Part shown: positions 8,341-17,945 of the stretch, in pieces
Layout of the letters: every line of letters starts with the position of its first letter
Position numbering within the stretch: the first letter of the stretch is position 1
Notes under the pieces: model-generated
What the model saw: only the letters and a program-made list of their open reading frames with translations
Database searches by the model: none
Told to the model about the DNA's origin: nothing
Translations under genes and position numbers: made by a program
Assembly: GCF_000282595.1 (NCBI RefSeq)
Contig: NZ_AKIZ01000019.1
Location: 121,621-185,620 of the forward strand
Source of the DNA: Phyllobacterium sp. YR531
GTDB taxonomy: Bacteria > Pseudomonadota > Alphaproteobacteria > Rhizobiales > Rhizobiaceae
DNA length: 64,000 nucleotides
Reading direction: 5' to 3'

Positions 8341-10173
8341 ATGCTTTCACAGAGCGGCAACCTCTACTTTCAGGCACTTGCACTCCTCGCAGGAGCGATC
8401 ATTGCCGCTCCGCTTTTCAAACGTCTCGGGCTGGGAACAGTGCTGGGTTATCTCGCCGCCGGGCTATTGATCGGGCCGCTGGCCAATCTCATCACAGACG
8501 GCGAACAAGTCCTCCACTTTTCTGAACTCGGCGTTGTCTTTCTGTTGTTTGTCATCGGTCTTGAACTCAAGCCATCACGCCTCTGGACATTGCGCCATGC
8601 GATCTTTGGTCTCGGCGCAGCACAGGTGATCATTACGGGTAGCCTGTTGACCGGCCTCATCCTTGCGCTGTCTCTGATGAACTGGCAGGCCGCACTGATT
8701 ACAGGCTTTGGACTTGCCCTCTCCTCCACGGCCTTTGCAATGCAAATTCTCGAAGAGCGCGGCGAGACTACGATGCCGCACGGCCAGACATCTTTTGCAA
8801 TTCTGCTGTTTCAGGATTTGGCGATCGTTCCGCTACTGGCAATGATTCCTGTTCTTGCACCTGGCTCAGCGACCCGCGAGGCAGATCCGCTGGGCAAGTT
8901 TCTGATTGCCGTCATATGTGTCGGTGCAATCATCGCTGTGGGACGCTACCTTCTCAACCCGCTCTTTCGCTTTATCGCCAATACTGGCGCGCGGGAGGTC
9001 ATGATTGCTGCCGCCCTGTTCGTGGTTTTGGGTGCAGCAACGTTGATGCAGTTTGCCGGTCTCTCAATGGCTATGGGCGCTTTCATCGCCGGGGTTCTCC
9101 TGGCCGAATCGTCCTACCGGCACGAGCTGGAAGCTGATATCGAACCCTTTCGCGGCGTATTTCTCGGCCTGTTTTTCATGGCCGTCGGGCTTTCGCTTGA
9201 TCTGGATGTCATCCTGCAGAATTGGCAGGCCATTCTTTTGGCAGTGCCCGCCTTCATGGCAATCAAAGCTTTTGTGGTCTATGTGTTGGCTCGGCTGTTC
9301 CGCAACAACCATAATGATGCGATCCGCGTCGCGTTCTTTTTGCCTCAAGGCGGTGAATTCGGGTTCGTCCTGTTTTCAGCAGCAGCGGCAGCGGGTCTGA
9401 TGACCGATTCGAGCGCCTCCGAACTCGTGGCAGTGACAACGCTCTCCATGGCAGTCATGCCGCTGTCGGTTGCTCTTGGAAACCGCTTTCTGGTGGACCA
9501 CAACAAAAAAGACGAGATTGACGAAGACTTTGATGGTGCCGGAGCAGATGTCATGATGATCGGCTTCTCGCGTTATGGTCAGATTGCAGCGCAAATACTT
9601 CTGGCTGGTGGCAGCGACGTGACCGTCATCGATGCATCAGCCGATCGCATACGCGCTGCAAGCAAGTTCGGATTCCGCATCTATTTTGGTGATGGTACGC
9701 GTAAGGAAGTGCTTGAAGCGGCAGGTATAAGACGCGCAAAGATTGTGGCAGTCACGACGCACAAAAAGGAAACAACCAACCAGATCGTTGAAATGATCCA
9801 AGCCGAATATCCGGATATCAAGTTGTTCGTTCGCTCCTATGACCGTGTGCATACATTGAAGCTGCGGGCTCGCGGAGTGCACTATGAGTTACGTGAAACC
9901 TTTGAGTCCGGTCTGGTGTTCGGCAGGCGTGCGCTTGAGGAACTCGGCGTAACGGAAGAACTTGCCTATGAAATCATGCAAGATATTCGTCAACGGGATG
10001 AGGACCGGCTGCACCTGCAGGCAGCAGAGGGCCTGTCCGCAGGAAATGATCTGCTTCTGACGAGGCCTGTGACCCCTGAACCTCTCGTCAAACCGACCCG
10101 GGAAGCGCAGCGCATCGATACCGTTTTGGACGAAGAGATCGACGCCAAACCGGTACCTACGCCCGCCGAGTAA
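8341..10173 (+). CDS. KefB-type monovalent cation:proton antiporter (CPA2) with TrkA-N domain
   Basis: A 610-residue inner-membrane antiporter. Residues 1 to about 385 contain roughly a dozen hydrophobic segments of the CPA2 exchanger domain, including GLGLALSSTAFAMQ and FLLFVIGLELKPSRLW, which are typical of the Kef/GerN group. From about residue 400 a Rossmann TrkA-N/RCK domain follows (MMIGFSRYGQIAAQILL, then YFGDGTRKEVLEAAG), where NAD(H) or glutathione-type ligands act in relatives. The nucleotide loop reads GFSRYG in place of GxGRxG. It probably exports K+ or Na+ in exchange for protons under electrophile or pH stress. It ends three bases before the convergent M16 gene. Confidence 0.92.
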   Translation: MLSQSGNLYFQALALLAGAIIAAPLFKRLGLGTVLGYLAAGLLIGPLANLITDGEQVLHFSELGVVFLLFVIGLELKPSRLWTLRHAIFGLGAAQVIITGSLLTGLILALSLMNWQAALITGFGLALSSTAFAMQILEERGETTMPHGQTSFAILLFQDLAIVPLLAMIPVLAPGSATREADPLGKFLIAVICVGAIIAVGRYLLNPLFRFIANTGAREVMIAAALFVVLGAATLMQFAGLSMAMGAFIAGVLLAESSYRHELEADIEPFRGVFLGLFFMAVGLSLDLDVILQNWQAILLAVPAFMAIKAFVVYVLARLFRNNHNDAIRVAFFLPQGGEFGFVLFSAAAAAGLMTDSSASELVAVTTLSMAVMPLSVALGNRFLVDHNKKDEIDEDFDGAGADVMMIGFSRYGQIAAQILLAGGSDVTVIDASADRIRAASKFGFRIYFGDGTRKEVLEAAGIRRAKIVAVTTHKKETTNQIVEMIQAEYPDIKLFVRSYDRVHTLKLRARGVHYELRETFESGLVFGRRALEELGVTEELAYEIMQDIRQRDEDRLHLQAAEGLSAGNDLLLTRPVTPEPLVKPTREAQRIDTVLDEEIDAKPVPTPAE

Positions 10174-10176
10174 TAC

Positions 10177-11487
10177 TCAAGATTGCGGCGGTCCGACAAT
10201 CAACACCGCAGGGCTGGTTAAAAGCAGCTTCTGCGCTGCGGCCTTAACCTGCTCCAGGGTTACCGAGTTGATAAGGTCAGCACGCTTGTCGATATAATCA
10301 CGACCAAGCTTTTGATCCTGCAAGCCTACCAGTGTGCTGGCAACGGCTGAGGAAGAGTCCAGATTATTTACGGCGTATGAACCCACCAGATACTTTTTAG
10401 CCTCAACAAGCTCATCTTCGGTCGGCCCATCCTTGGCCATACGTGCGACTTCGTCCTTGAGGATTTGCAATGTCTCATTGGACCGGTCCGCCCGTGTAGC
10501 TGTCGATATGATCAGTGCGGACATATGATCCTTGGTGGCGAGAGTTGAGCCTGCCGAATAGGCAAGGCCCCGTTTTTCGCGGACTTCATTATAAATGCGG
10601 GATGAGAAAGTACCGCCGCCAAGAATATGATTCATGATAAAAACCGGGAAGAAATCCGGATCCTGCCGGCGAACTCCTGGGTAGACCATGGAAATGGAGG
10701 TTTGCGGTAAAACATAATCAACACGGGTGGTTTGATCAAAACCAAGCTTGGCTTCGCTGATCTTTTTCAATTGTGCCTTTTCTGGAAGATTACCGAAAAC
10801 CTTGTCCAACAGAGTGGCCAGATCCTCCGGGCTGATCGAACCAACTACACCTACGATCAGATTATCTTTGGCAAAATTGCTCTTATGGAAAACAGCAAGG
10901 TCATCATATTTGATGCTGTTCAGAGTTTCGACTTTCCCCTCGGATTGGCGGCCGTAGGGGTGGTCACCATAAAGTGCTTCGGCAAATTTACGGCCTGCAA
11001 TGGTATTGGGGTCACGTTCGGACGCCTTTATCCCCGCCACCACCTGCTGCCGGATGCGATCAATAGGGGCCTGATCGAAGCGTGGCTTATTGACTGCCAG
11101 CGCAAGCAGATCGACAGCAGCGTCACGTTTGTCAGAAAGCATGCGGACTGTGCCCGATATCGCATCATCATCCGCGCTAAAGCTCATCTCCGCGCCAACA
11201 TCATCGAATTGCTGTTGAAAGGCCTCTGAGTCCAGATCACCGGCCCCCTCATCGAAAAGGCCTGTCATCAGATTTGCAAGCCCGTCCTTACCTGCCGGAT
11301 CCTGGGATGAGCCACCCTTGAATGAGAAGCGCATTGAAATGAGCGGAACGAAGTCATCCTGCACCAGCCAGGCCCGAATTCCCTTCGGAGAGACAACCTC
11401 TTTGATCTCGACGGCATAGGCAGGAGCTATGGTAACAACAACGAGCAAGATTGTTGCGGCTAACCGCTTCATGATTGATGCAGTCAT
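10177..11487 (-). CDS. M16 family peptidase-like protein, non-catalytic subunit
   Basis: A 436-residue exported protein with a signal peptide ([19 protein letters not shown]). It has the two-lobed M16 fold ([19 protein letters not shown] in the first half, [14 protein letters not shown] in the middle), but the zinc motif HxxEH is missing: the position reads LMTGLFDEG. In bacterial two-gene M16 systems one subunit keeps the zinc site and the other holds the Arg/Tyr substrate pocket, and this looks like the latter. Its ATG overlaps the TGA of the catalytic subunit by four bases (ATGA), and GGGAG precedes it by nine bases. The pair should act in the periplasm on small peptides or misfolded proteins. 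Confidence 0.9.
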   Translation of the reverse strand: MTASIMKRLAATILLVVVTIAPAYAVEIKEVVSPKGIRAWLVQDDFVPLISMRFSFKGGSSQDPAGKDGLANLMTGLFDEGAGDLDSEAFQQQFDDVGAEMSFSADDDAISGTVRMLSDKRDAAVDLLALAVNKPRFDQAPIDRIRQQVVAGIKASERDPNTIAGRKFAEALYGDHPYGRQSEGKVETLNSIKYDDLAVFHKSNFAKDNLIVGVVGSISPEDLATLLDKVFGNLPEKAQLKKISEAKLGFDQTTRVDYVLPQTSISMVYPGVRRQDPDFFPVFIMNHILGGGTFSSRIYNEVREKRGLAYSAGSTLATKDHMSALIISTATRADRSNETLQILKDEVARMAKDGPTEDELVEAKKYLVGSYAVNNLDSSSAVASTLVGLQDQKLGRDYIDKRADLINSVTLEQVKAAAQKLLLTSPAVLIVGPPQS

Positions 11488-12947
11488 TGGACAACTCCCT
11501 GCGCTGGCGCTCCGGCATCGGGCTCGCCTGTATTTTGAGTCTGTTCGGATTTTTGATCCGGCGAGCCAGCTTCCGGCATAAGATAACTTGTGACGGAGCG
11601 GCTATCGACCAGATATCGTTTCGCCACGTCCTGAATATCCTGAACTTTTACGGCTTTGATCCGATCCGGCCATTCATCAATATCCTTGATCGTCTGGCCT
11701 GTAGAAAGGGTCGACCCATAGATACGGGCCATGCCGGTTTGACTATCGCGAGCAAAGATAACGCTTTTCAGGAAGCGATTTCTGGCTTTTTCCAGTTCGT
11801 CCTCAGTCACGCCGTCCTTGATGATGCGAGAGACCTGCGCGTCGATACCATTCTCGACGTCCTTCAAAGTTGCATCACCACGGGGAGAACCATAGACACC
11901 AAAACTGCCATCATCGAGCGATGCACCCTGATAATAGGCTCCGGCATTGGCAGCAGAGCCATCCTTGACAACCAGATTCTGATAAATACGACTGCGCGAC
12001 GAACCACCAAGAATCTCGCTTAACAAGTCGAGTGCTTCAGCTTCGCCCGGCTTTGCGTTTGTATAGGATGGAGCAAGCCACATTTTCTGGAAACTTGGTT
12101 GAGAAACACGGGGATCAGCCAGCGAAACTGTACGCTTGGTGTTCTGTTCAGGCTCCTGCGGGCGCTCACGCTTTCCCGGTTCGGCACGGCGTGGAACTTT
12201 CCCATACGTCTTTTCTGCCAGAGCTTTGACCGTTGCGCTGTCTACATCACCCGATACAACCAGTGTTGCATTATTTGGCGTGTAGTATTTTTGATAGAAC
12301 GCTAAAGCGTCTGTCAGGTTCAATTGCTCCATCTCGTGCAGCCAACCGATTACCGGCATGCGATATGGATGGTTCTGATAGAGCGTGGCATTTACTTCCT
12401 CAGAAAGCAGTGAAGAAGGATTACTGTCCACGCGTGAACGGCGCTCTTCCAGCACTACATCACGTTCCGTCTTCACCACATCATCATTGAGAATGAGGTT
12501 TTCCATGCGGTCCGCTTCGTAGGTCATTGCCATTTCCAGCGCCTGTGGAGCAAGTTGCTGGTAGAATGCCGTGTAATCGTAGGATGTGAATGCGTTTTCC
12601 TGACCACCGATCTCAGCGACTTTGCGCGAGAATTCACCTGCCGGATAGGTCTTGGTTGCTTTGAACATCAGATGCTCAAAAAAATGTGCAATGCCGGATT
12701 TACCCGGCGCTTCATCGGCAGAACCGACATGATACCATAACATGTGCGTAACCACAGGCGCACGATGATCGGGAATGACGACAACTTCCAACCCATTATC
12801 CAAATGGAACGAGGAAACATCCGTCTTGAGCGACGCCTCGGTTGCGGACACTTTTGTTTCCGCACGCACTGGGAATGTTGAAATCGAGGCGACAAGTACG
12901 CCGGACAAGACAAATGCCGCAAAGGTGCGGCCTTTAGCAAGAAGCAT
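11484..12947 (-). CDS. M16 family zinc metallopeptidase, catalytic subunit
   Basis: A 487-residue exported insulinase/pitrilysin-type peptidase. The signal peptide ends near FPVRAET. The inverted zinc motif HFFEH is at about residue 87, followed by the distal Glu region in the helix that reads [16 protein letters not shown]. The C-terminal half contains the second M16 domain. It ends in a Gln/Pro/Gly-rich tail. Co-transcribed with the zinc-less partner downstream, and probably with rsmD and rluB upstream (65 bases between rsmD and this start). Confidence 0.94.
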   Translation of the reverse strand: MLLAKGRTFAAFVLSGVLVASISTFPVRAETKVSATEASLKTDVSSFHLDNGLEVVVIPDHRAPVVTHMLWYHVGSADEAPGKSGIAHFFEHLMFKATKTYPAGEFSRKVAEIGGQENAFTSYDYTAFYQQLAPQALEMAMTYEADRMENLILNDDVVKTERDVVLEERRSRVDSNPSSLLSEEVNATLYQNHPYRMPVIGWLHEMEQLNLTDALAFYQKYYTPNNATLVVSGDVDSATVKALAEKTYGKVPRRAEPGKRERPQEPEQNTKRTVSLADPRVSQPSFQKMWLAPSYTNAKPGEAEALDLLSEILGGSSRSRIYQNLVVKDGSAANAGAYYQGASLDDGSFGVYGSPRGDATLKDVENGIDAQVSRIIKDGVTEDELEKARNRFLKSVIFARDSQTGMARIYGSTLSTGQTIKDIDEWPDRIKAVKVQDIQDVAKRYLVDSRSVTSYLMPEAGSPDQKSEQTQNTGEPDAGAPAQGVVQ

Positions 12948-13012
12948 TCAAATCAATCCAATTCTGTTTTACAGACATCGCTGCAATAATGGACTTACGA
13001 CTTCCCAAGTCA

Positions 13013-13570
13013 TTACGACTTCAATGTGACAAGTCTTATAATGGTGCCGCCATAGGGCCGCTCTTCAACAATTTCAAAACGGGGATCAAGTTCAATAGTT
13101 GCCTCGGCTTCTTCTTCGAGAATAAGAAGTGAATCCGGCTTGAGCCATCCACCGTCCAATGCGGCTTTAAAAGCAATTTCGCCCAACCCTCTGCCATAGG
13201 GCGGGTCGGCAAACACCAGATCGAAGGGTTCAACATTGCCCGCATCGCCAAGCTTTGTCGCATCGCGGCTAAAAACTTTGGTAGCGCCCATAAGTCCAAA
13301 TGCTTCGATGTTTGTACGTATGAGCCCGCGCCCTTGCGCAGACTCTTCTATAAAGATTCCGTAACGCGCACCGCGGGACATTGCCTCAAGGCCCAAAGCG
13401 CCAGTACCGGCAAACAGGTCGAGCACCCGCGTGGACTCGAACTTCTCCGGATAATTATGGACCAGTATATTGAACAGGCTTTCACGCGTCCGGTCAGTCG
13501 TCGGCCGGATCGCGTTTGTTTCTGGCGTCGCCAAGCTGCGTCCGCGAAATTTTCCGCCTACAATCCGCAT
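13013..13570 (-). CDS. rsmD: 16S rRNA (guanine(966)-N(2))-methyltransferase RsmD
   Basis: RsmD methylates G966 of 16S rRNA. The 185-residue protein has the family N-terminus (MRIVGGKFRGRSLATP, then RPTTDRTRESLFNIL), the SAM-binding loop DLFAGTGALGLEAMSRGA and the catalytic FADPPYGRG. It begins eight bases after the stop of rluB, so the two rRNA-modifying enzymes share a message. Confidence 0.96.
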   Translation of the reverse strand: MRIVGGKFRGRSLATPETNAIRPTTDRTRESLFNILVHNYPEKFESTRVLDLFAGTGALGLEAMSRGARYGIFIEESAQGRGLIRTNIEAFGLMGATKVFSRDATKLGDAGNVEPFDLVFADPPYGRGLGEIAFKAALDGGWLKPDSLLILEEEAEATIELDPRFEIVEERPYGGTIIRLVTLKS

Positions 13571-13578
13571 AGGAGACC

Positions 13579-15414
13579 TTAGCCTTTAGGCTTGCCGCCA
13601 CGTGGCGGTCTACTTCCACCGGAGGGGCCACTGCGAGGTGCACCTTTCGGACCCCCATAAGGACGATCGCCACTACTGCGGCCATCTTGCCTGCCCGGCG
13701 CGCGCGTCGGCTTACCACTCGCGCCGTAAGGGCGTTCGCCACGATTTGGACGGTCGCTCTGCGCAGGCGCATCACCGCGGGCTTCACGCTCCTTCAACTC
13801 CGCACGCTCACGCTTGCCAACCCGCGGCGGGCGCGGCGCGTTCCGCGAGCCTTCCGGCCGATCCGAGCCGAATGAACGTTTTGGACGTTCAGCATTATCT
13901 CCGCCCTCGCGTGGTGGTCGCGGAGAATAGCTGCGTGGCTTGTCGCCGGAATAACCACCGGGCGTACGAGGTCCGCTTGATCTTTCACGATCTTCGCGCG
14001 GACGATCCGAAGAAGCTGGACGGTCACTAAATGTCCGCTTCGGCCTGTCAGCACTGTCAGACCGTCCACGTGCTTCGCGGGCCTCAACGGCTTTCGCCCT
14101 TGCCTTACCCATGGGTCGAGCACCTGGAGCCATCCACACATTCGCAGAACGCGAACTGCGGGGAGCCATGGCTTCGTCTTCCTTGCGTTCCCGGTCAGCT
14201 TTTGAGTTTATCCCGCGAGGCTTCTGGTCGCCATCGCGTGCTGGACGAGTTGGTCGTTCATCCCTGCCCGCCCGGACAGGTCGTTCATCACGACCTGTCC
14301 GCGGCGTAGCCGGGCGATCAGTACGATCAGTCGTCCAGCGGGACAGATTTTCTTCGCGTTGCTCATCCTTGGATTTGCGGGGCGCGCGCCGTTTTTCTAC
14401 CGGTGCACTGGAAATCCACTCCGAGCGTTGAGCAGGAGCCGGACGCTCGCTTGGCTGCTGCACTGCCTCGCCTTTGACCGCTTCATTGGAAAATACATTG
14501 ATGATCGGAGCATCGAAATCGGCACCGGATTCTTCAATCAGACGTTCACCCAGCTGATCGCGCAGTGTACGGCCGTTCATTTCGCGAACGGAGCCTTCCG
14601 GTAAATCACTCAGCTGGAATGGGCCATAGGAAATTCGAATGAGCCGATTTACTGACAGGCCCAATGCACCGAGAACGTTTTTGACTTCGCGGTTCTTGCC
14701 TTCGCGCAACCCCATCATGATCCAGACATTCGAGCCCTGCTCGCGTTCCAAATGTGCCTCGATCGCACCGTAGAACACACCATCGACAGCAATACCGTCT
14801 TTTAATGTATCGAGCTTTTCCTGCGTGATACTTCCATGCGCACGAACACGGTAACGGCGCAGCCAACCGGTTGAAGGCAATTCCAAAGCGCGGGACAGAC
14901 CACCATCATTCGTCAGCAGCAGCAGGCCTTCAGTGTTTATGTCAAGGCGGCCAACAGACAAAACGCGTGGCATATCCTTCGGCAAGGATTCGAAAACGGT
15001 TTGACGCCCTTCTGGATCGCGATTGGTGGTCACAAGGCCAGCTGGCTTATGATAAAGCCACAGACGCGTACGTTCTTTCTCGGGTAACGGCTTGCCGTCA
15101 ACCTCGATACGATCACTTCGTACCACGTTGATCGCTGGTGTTGTCAGGCGCTTGCCATTGACGGAGACCCGGCCAGCCGCAATCATTGTTTCGGCTTCGC
15201 GGCGGGAAGCAATACCAGCCCGTGCCAGACGTTTGGCTATACGCTCGCCCTCTTCCGGCTGTGCTTCTTCTTTGCGCGCTTCGAAAGAGCGCTTTGCTGG
15301 AGCAGCGCCATCAAATTTGCGTGGCCCCTTGGGGCCGTCATTGCCGCGCTTGTCGAAGCTGCGCTTTTCAAAGGGGCGTTTGCCGCCCTTGCCGTCGTCA
15401 TTTGAACTTGTCAT
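13579..15414 (-). CDS. rluB: rRNA pseudouridine synthase of the RluB/RsuA family with long disordered tail
   Basis: Makes pseudouridine in 23S rRNA (RluB type). Residues about 55-115 form an S4 RNA-binding domain ([30 protein letters not shown]). The catalytic loop [19 protein letters not shown] follows at about 145 and includes the active-site Asp. The normal enzyme ends near residue 300; here about 300 further residues are rich in Arg, Pro, Gly, Ser and Asp (repeated RPxRxGRDERP and [16 protein letters not shown] segments). The first 45 residues are also basic and of low complexity. Such tails occur in rhizobial RluB proteins and may bind RNA. Divergent from tadA. Confidence 0.93.
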   Translation of the reverse strand: MTSSNDDGKGGKRPFEKRSFDKRGNDGPKGPRKFDGAAPAKRSFEARKEEAQPEEGERIAKRLARAGIASRREAETMIAAGRVSVNGKRLTTPAINVVRSDRIEVDGKPLPEKERTRLWLYHKPAGLVTTNRDPEGRQTVFESLPKDMPRVLSVGRLDINTEGLLLLTNDGGLSRALELPSTGWLRRYRVRAHGSITQEKLDTLKDGIAVDGVFYGAIEAHLEREQGSNVWIMMGLREGKNREVKNVLGALGLSVNRLIRISYGPFQLSDLPEGSVREMNGRTLRDQLGERLIEESGADFDAPIINVFSNEAVKGEAVQQPSERPAPAQRSEWISSAPVEKRRAPRKSKDEQREENLSRWTTDRTDRPATPRTGRDERPVRAGRDERPTRPARDGDQKPRGINSKADRERKEDEAMAPRSSRSANVWMAPGARPMGKARAKAVEAREARGRSDSADRPKRTFSDRPASSDRPREDRERSSGPRTPGGYSGDKPRSYSPRPPREGGDNAERPKRSFGSDRPEGSRNAPRPPRVGKRERAELKEREARGDAPAQSDRPNRGERPYGASGKPTRAPGRQDGRSSGDRPYGGPKGAPRSGPSGGSRPPRGGKPKG

Positions 15415-15492
15415 GGAATGTTTGCCTTTCAGCAGGGCTCACTACCAGCTATGGAGTGTGCTTGCGAGTAAATTCTGGATAATGAGCCGCCT

Positions 15493-15945
15493 GTGACCCA
15501 AAAAATTGATCCGATGAGCATAGCTTTGGCACAAGCCCATGCAGCGGCGGCGCGGGGCGAAGTGCCAATTGGCGCTGTTCTGGTAAAAGACGGAGCGATT
15601 ATTTCGGCCGCGGGCAACCGAACACGGGAGCTTAATGACCCTACCGCCCACGCGGAAATTCTCGTTATCCGAGAAGCCTGCCAGACGTTCGCGGACGAGC
15701 GGCTGCCGGGATGCGACCTCTACGTCACGCTTGAGCCCTGCACTATGTGCGCTGCCGCAATCTCTTTTGCGCGCATTCGGCGTCTCTATTATGGTGCCCA
15801 AGACATTAAGGGTGGCGGTGTGGAAAACGGTGCTCGCTTCTTTTCTCAGCCCACCTGTCACCATGCACCCGAAGTTTATTCGGGTTTTGGCGAAGCAGAG
15901 TCCGAAGCTTTGCTGAAAGAGTTTTTCCGGGCCAAGCGACTCTAA
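15493..15945 (+). CDS. tadA: tRNA-specific adenosine deaminase TadA
   Basis: TadA converts the wobble adenosine of tRNA-Arg(ACG) to inosine. The 150-residue protein shows the zinc cytidine/adenosine deaminase signature: HAEI with the catalytic Glu, then PCTMC, both zinc-binding. The frame opens with GTG at 15493; an ATG at 15514 is an alternative and neither has a good ribosome binding site. The last four bases overlap the end of the convergent DUF4105 gene. Confidence 0.95.
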   Translation: MTQKIDPMSIALAQAHAAAARGEVPIGAVLVKDGAIISAAGNRTRELNDPTAHAEILVIREACQTFADERLPGCDLYVTLEPCTMCAAAISFARIRRLYYGAQDIKGGGVENGARFFSQPTCHHAPEVYSGFGEAESEALLKEFFRAKRL

Positions 15946-16928
15946 TTATCGCTACGTATTCTTACCGAGAAATCCGAGGCTGTATCTGCGTTTAACGCGC
16001 GTTGGTTGATCAGGGCAGCGTTTATGACCTCTTCCAAGGGCTTTTGATTATCGATGGCACCATGATCGTAAAGATAGCCCGGCAGATAACCGGAAAGAAG
16101 AACACGATAATCAATAGGAATATCCGGAGTGATCGCCCGCATCATATCAAAAATGACCGTAGTGCAATTGGCGGTCACCGTGTTGTAGAAGCTGGCTTTT
16201 TCAGCCAGATGATTGGCGTTATCGACATATGACAGGAACAATGCCTGACGCATTTCAGGTTTCATATTGATACGATAGCGATATACATCCTCTTTGCGGA
16301 TGTTGGTTCTAAGCCGAACAATATCCCGTTCATCAGCCGCGATCATTCCAAGCTCGAATTCCTTGAAAAAGCCGCCGATCTCCGCAAACTCTTCGTGCCG
16401 CTCCTTCCTTATCTCGGCGGAGAAAACGACATGCTGACCATCGTTGAAGCCAAAGCTGACAAGCGTGTGTGCAATCGCTGGATTGGACCAGTAAGACAGG
16501 AACACATCGACTGACGCGAGGTCCTCCATGTCGTAAGCGCGCACTTCCCATCGAGGGGTAAAGTCTTCCCGTGTCCGCCACTCGAAATTCCGCACATTGG
16601 ATAGCACAACCTGATTGCCATTCAGTTGGCCAGTAACAGTCTGTGCAACATCATCGGCCCAGATGCGGGTCAGCGATGGAGTAATCGTGGCCCACCAATA
16701 AAATAAACCAGCCATTACCGGTACGAGCACAATCAACGCGCGAAACGATCTGCCTTTGACCTCTAGCCACAATACGGAGAAGGCAATTGCAGTCCAGACT
16801 GCAAGGCAACCAATTACGCCTGAAATACCGAAAGGAAGCTGATACCAAAGGGCAAAAGCGCCCCAAATAAAGAATAGAATCGAAATGAGGACGAGGACAA
16901 TCCGCCCGGCCAATCTGAAAATGAACAA
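15942..16928 (-). CDS. DUF4105 membrane protein
   Basis: A 328-residue protein. The first 100 residues contain three hydrophobic segments (RIVLVLISILFFIWGAF, GVIGCLAVWTAIAFSVLW, ALIVLVPVMAGLFYWWA), so it is an inner-membrane protein with a soluble domain behind them. That domain carries the features I associate with DUF4105, a papain-like family: a His in VSFGFNDGQHVVFS and the Asn-Cys of FYNTVTANCTTVIFD. A peptidase or amidase function at the envelope is therefore possible but unproven. The ribosome binding site (GAGGG) is rather far from the ATG. The 3' end overlaps tadA. Confidence 0.8.
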   Translation of the reverse strand: MFIFRLAGRIVLVLISILFFIWGAFALWYQLPFGISGVIGCLAVWTAIAFSVLWLEVKGRSFRALIVLVPVMAGLFYWWATITPSLTRIWADDVAQTVTGQLNGNQVVLSNVRNFEWRTREDFTPRWEVRAYDMEDLASVDVFLSYWSNPAIAHTLVSFGFNDGQHVVFSAEIRKERHEEFAEIGGFFKEFELGMIAADERDIVRLRTNIRKEDVYRYRINMKPEMRQALFLSYVDNANHLAEKASFYNTVTANCTTVIFDMMRAITPDIPIDYRVLLSGYLPGYLYDHGAIDNQKPLEEVINAALINQRALNADTASDFSVRIRSDN

Positions 16929-17025
16929 TTGGAAAACCCTCGACTAACGTAAAGACGTACCCTTTGAAGTGGAACAACGAAGCTCAGATATTTCTGTTCC
17001 AAATTTTGGCACAAAGCTTCGTCGA

Positions 17026-17043
17026 TTGCACTCTAAAGTGCAA
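17026..17043. promoter_or_regulatory. 7-base inverted repeat upstream of the DUF4105 gene
   Basis: TTGCACT, the loop CTAA, then AGTGCAA. It lies in the 150-base gap between the DUF4105 gene (which starts at 16928, reading left) and the lipoprotein gene (which ends at 17079). A possible operator; there is no T-run that would make it a terminator. Nothing else is recognised in the gap. Confidence 0.35.
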
Positions 17044-17078
17044 CCATTACAACAAGTAAGGGATCAAGATCTTTGAAA

Positions 17079-17759
17079 TCAGTTCCAGGGAATCAGGTTT
17101 TTGAAACTGAAGCCTTTTTCTTTCTTGGCGGCAGCCTTGCGTTCACGTTCCTTCTTGACTTCATCCTTGCCAAGATCGTCGGTAGCGGCAGTCGGTGCTG
17201 GAGCGCGATATTCGAGTGGCGGCTCGCTCAGATATCTGCGTGTTGTCGGCGAGCCTGCAGTTGACGCAAGCTTACGCGCACGGAATTCGCTGCTTTGCGC
17301 AGCTTGAGGTGCACCTGCGGGCACGACGCGCGGTGCTTTGTCGTTATTGGGGCCATAATCCGCCCAATGTGATGATTTGGAGACCGCAGGAATGTCGTTT
17401 TCGACTTCCGGTACAAAGTTCGGATTGTTCTGGTTGGCGGTTGCAGTATCGCGAATTCGCTTGCGACGCTGCTCCGGTGATTCCGGCCAATTTGCACTAT
17501 TTTCCGCTACGGCATTATTCTGCGGTTGCGGCAATTGCGAGCCTTCTGCTGCGCCAGTAGCCGGCCGCACAAGTTCGGGCCTTGGATTGTAGGCGATGGT
17601 ATTCTTCTTTTTACTGAAAGACGCGATGTTGGATACGTCATCTAGCAATTGCGCGCCTGACGTCTTGTCTGTGCCATAGGTGGGCGATGATGCACAGCCG
17701 GCAATTGCCAGTGATGCAAACAATGCACTTAGAACCGTAATGCGTCCGTTCAAATTCAT
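17079..17759 (-). CDS. Hypothetical lipoprotein, proline- and alanine-rich
   Basis: A 226-residue protein with a clear lipoprotein signal (ALFASLAIAGC, Cys at about residue 21). The rest is of low complexity, rich in Pro, Ala, Asn and charged residues, and ends with a strongly basic stretch (KKERERKAAAKKEKGFSFKN). No domain is recognised. Homologues seem to be found downstream of ileS in related genomes, from memory. The frame could open at 17801, but the ATG at 17759 has GGAAG upstream and puts the signal peptide at the N-terminus. It is 187 bases after the end of ileS. Confidence 0.75.
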   Translation of the reverse strand: MNLNGRITVLSALFASLAIAGCASSPTYGTDKTSGAQLLDDVSNIASFSKKKNTIAYNPRPELVRPATGAAEGSQLPQPQNNAVAENSANWPESPEQRRKRIRDTATANQNNPNFVPEVENDIPAVSKSSHWADYGPNNDKAPRVVPAGAPQAAQSSEFRARKLASTAGSPTTRRYLSEPPLEYRAPAPTAATDDLGKDEVKKERERKAAAKKEKGFSFKNLIPWN

Positions 17760-17906
17760 ACTCGCCACTTCCACCCAAGCCTGAGCACTGATGCCCGCCA
17801 AAAAATCCGCTTGATCTATGCCCTGCCTCTAAATTCAGGCAACTCAATGGCAGCCTTTTACATGAGGCCCATGGCATTAAGCAAGCCGAGGCTCTTTTTT
17901 GTTAAT

Positions 17907-17940
17907 AACTGCGGACTACCGCAAGGGGTAATCCGCAGTT
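17907..17940. terminator. Stem-loop after ileS
   Basis: AACTGCGGA and TCCGCAGTT form a 9-base stem with a 16-base loop, beginning six bases past the ileS stop. The T-run expected on the minus strand is absent (ATTAAC follows), while TTTT follows on the plus strand. It may be a weak or Rho-assisted terminator for ileS, or a message-stabilising hairpin. The remaining gap up to the lipoprotein start at 17759 shows nothing else. Confidence 0.45.
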
Positions 17941-17945
17941 TTCAT

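Noticed and set aside
12948..13012. Direct repeat ACGACTTC near the M16 promoter region
   Set aside because: Only two short copies (about 12988 and 13015), one of which is inside the end of rsmD; too little to claim a regulatory site.
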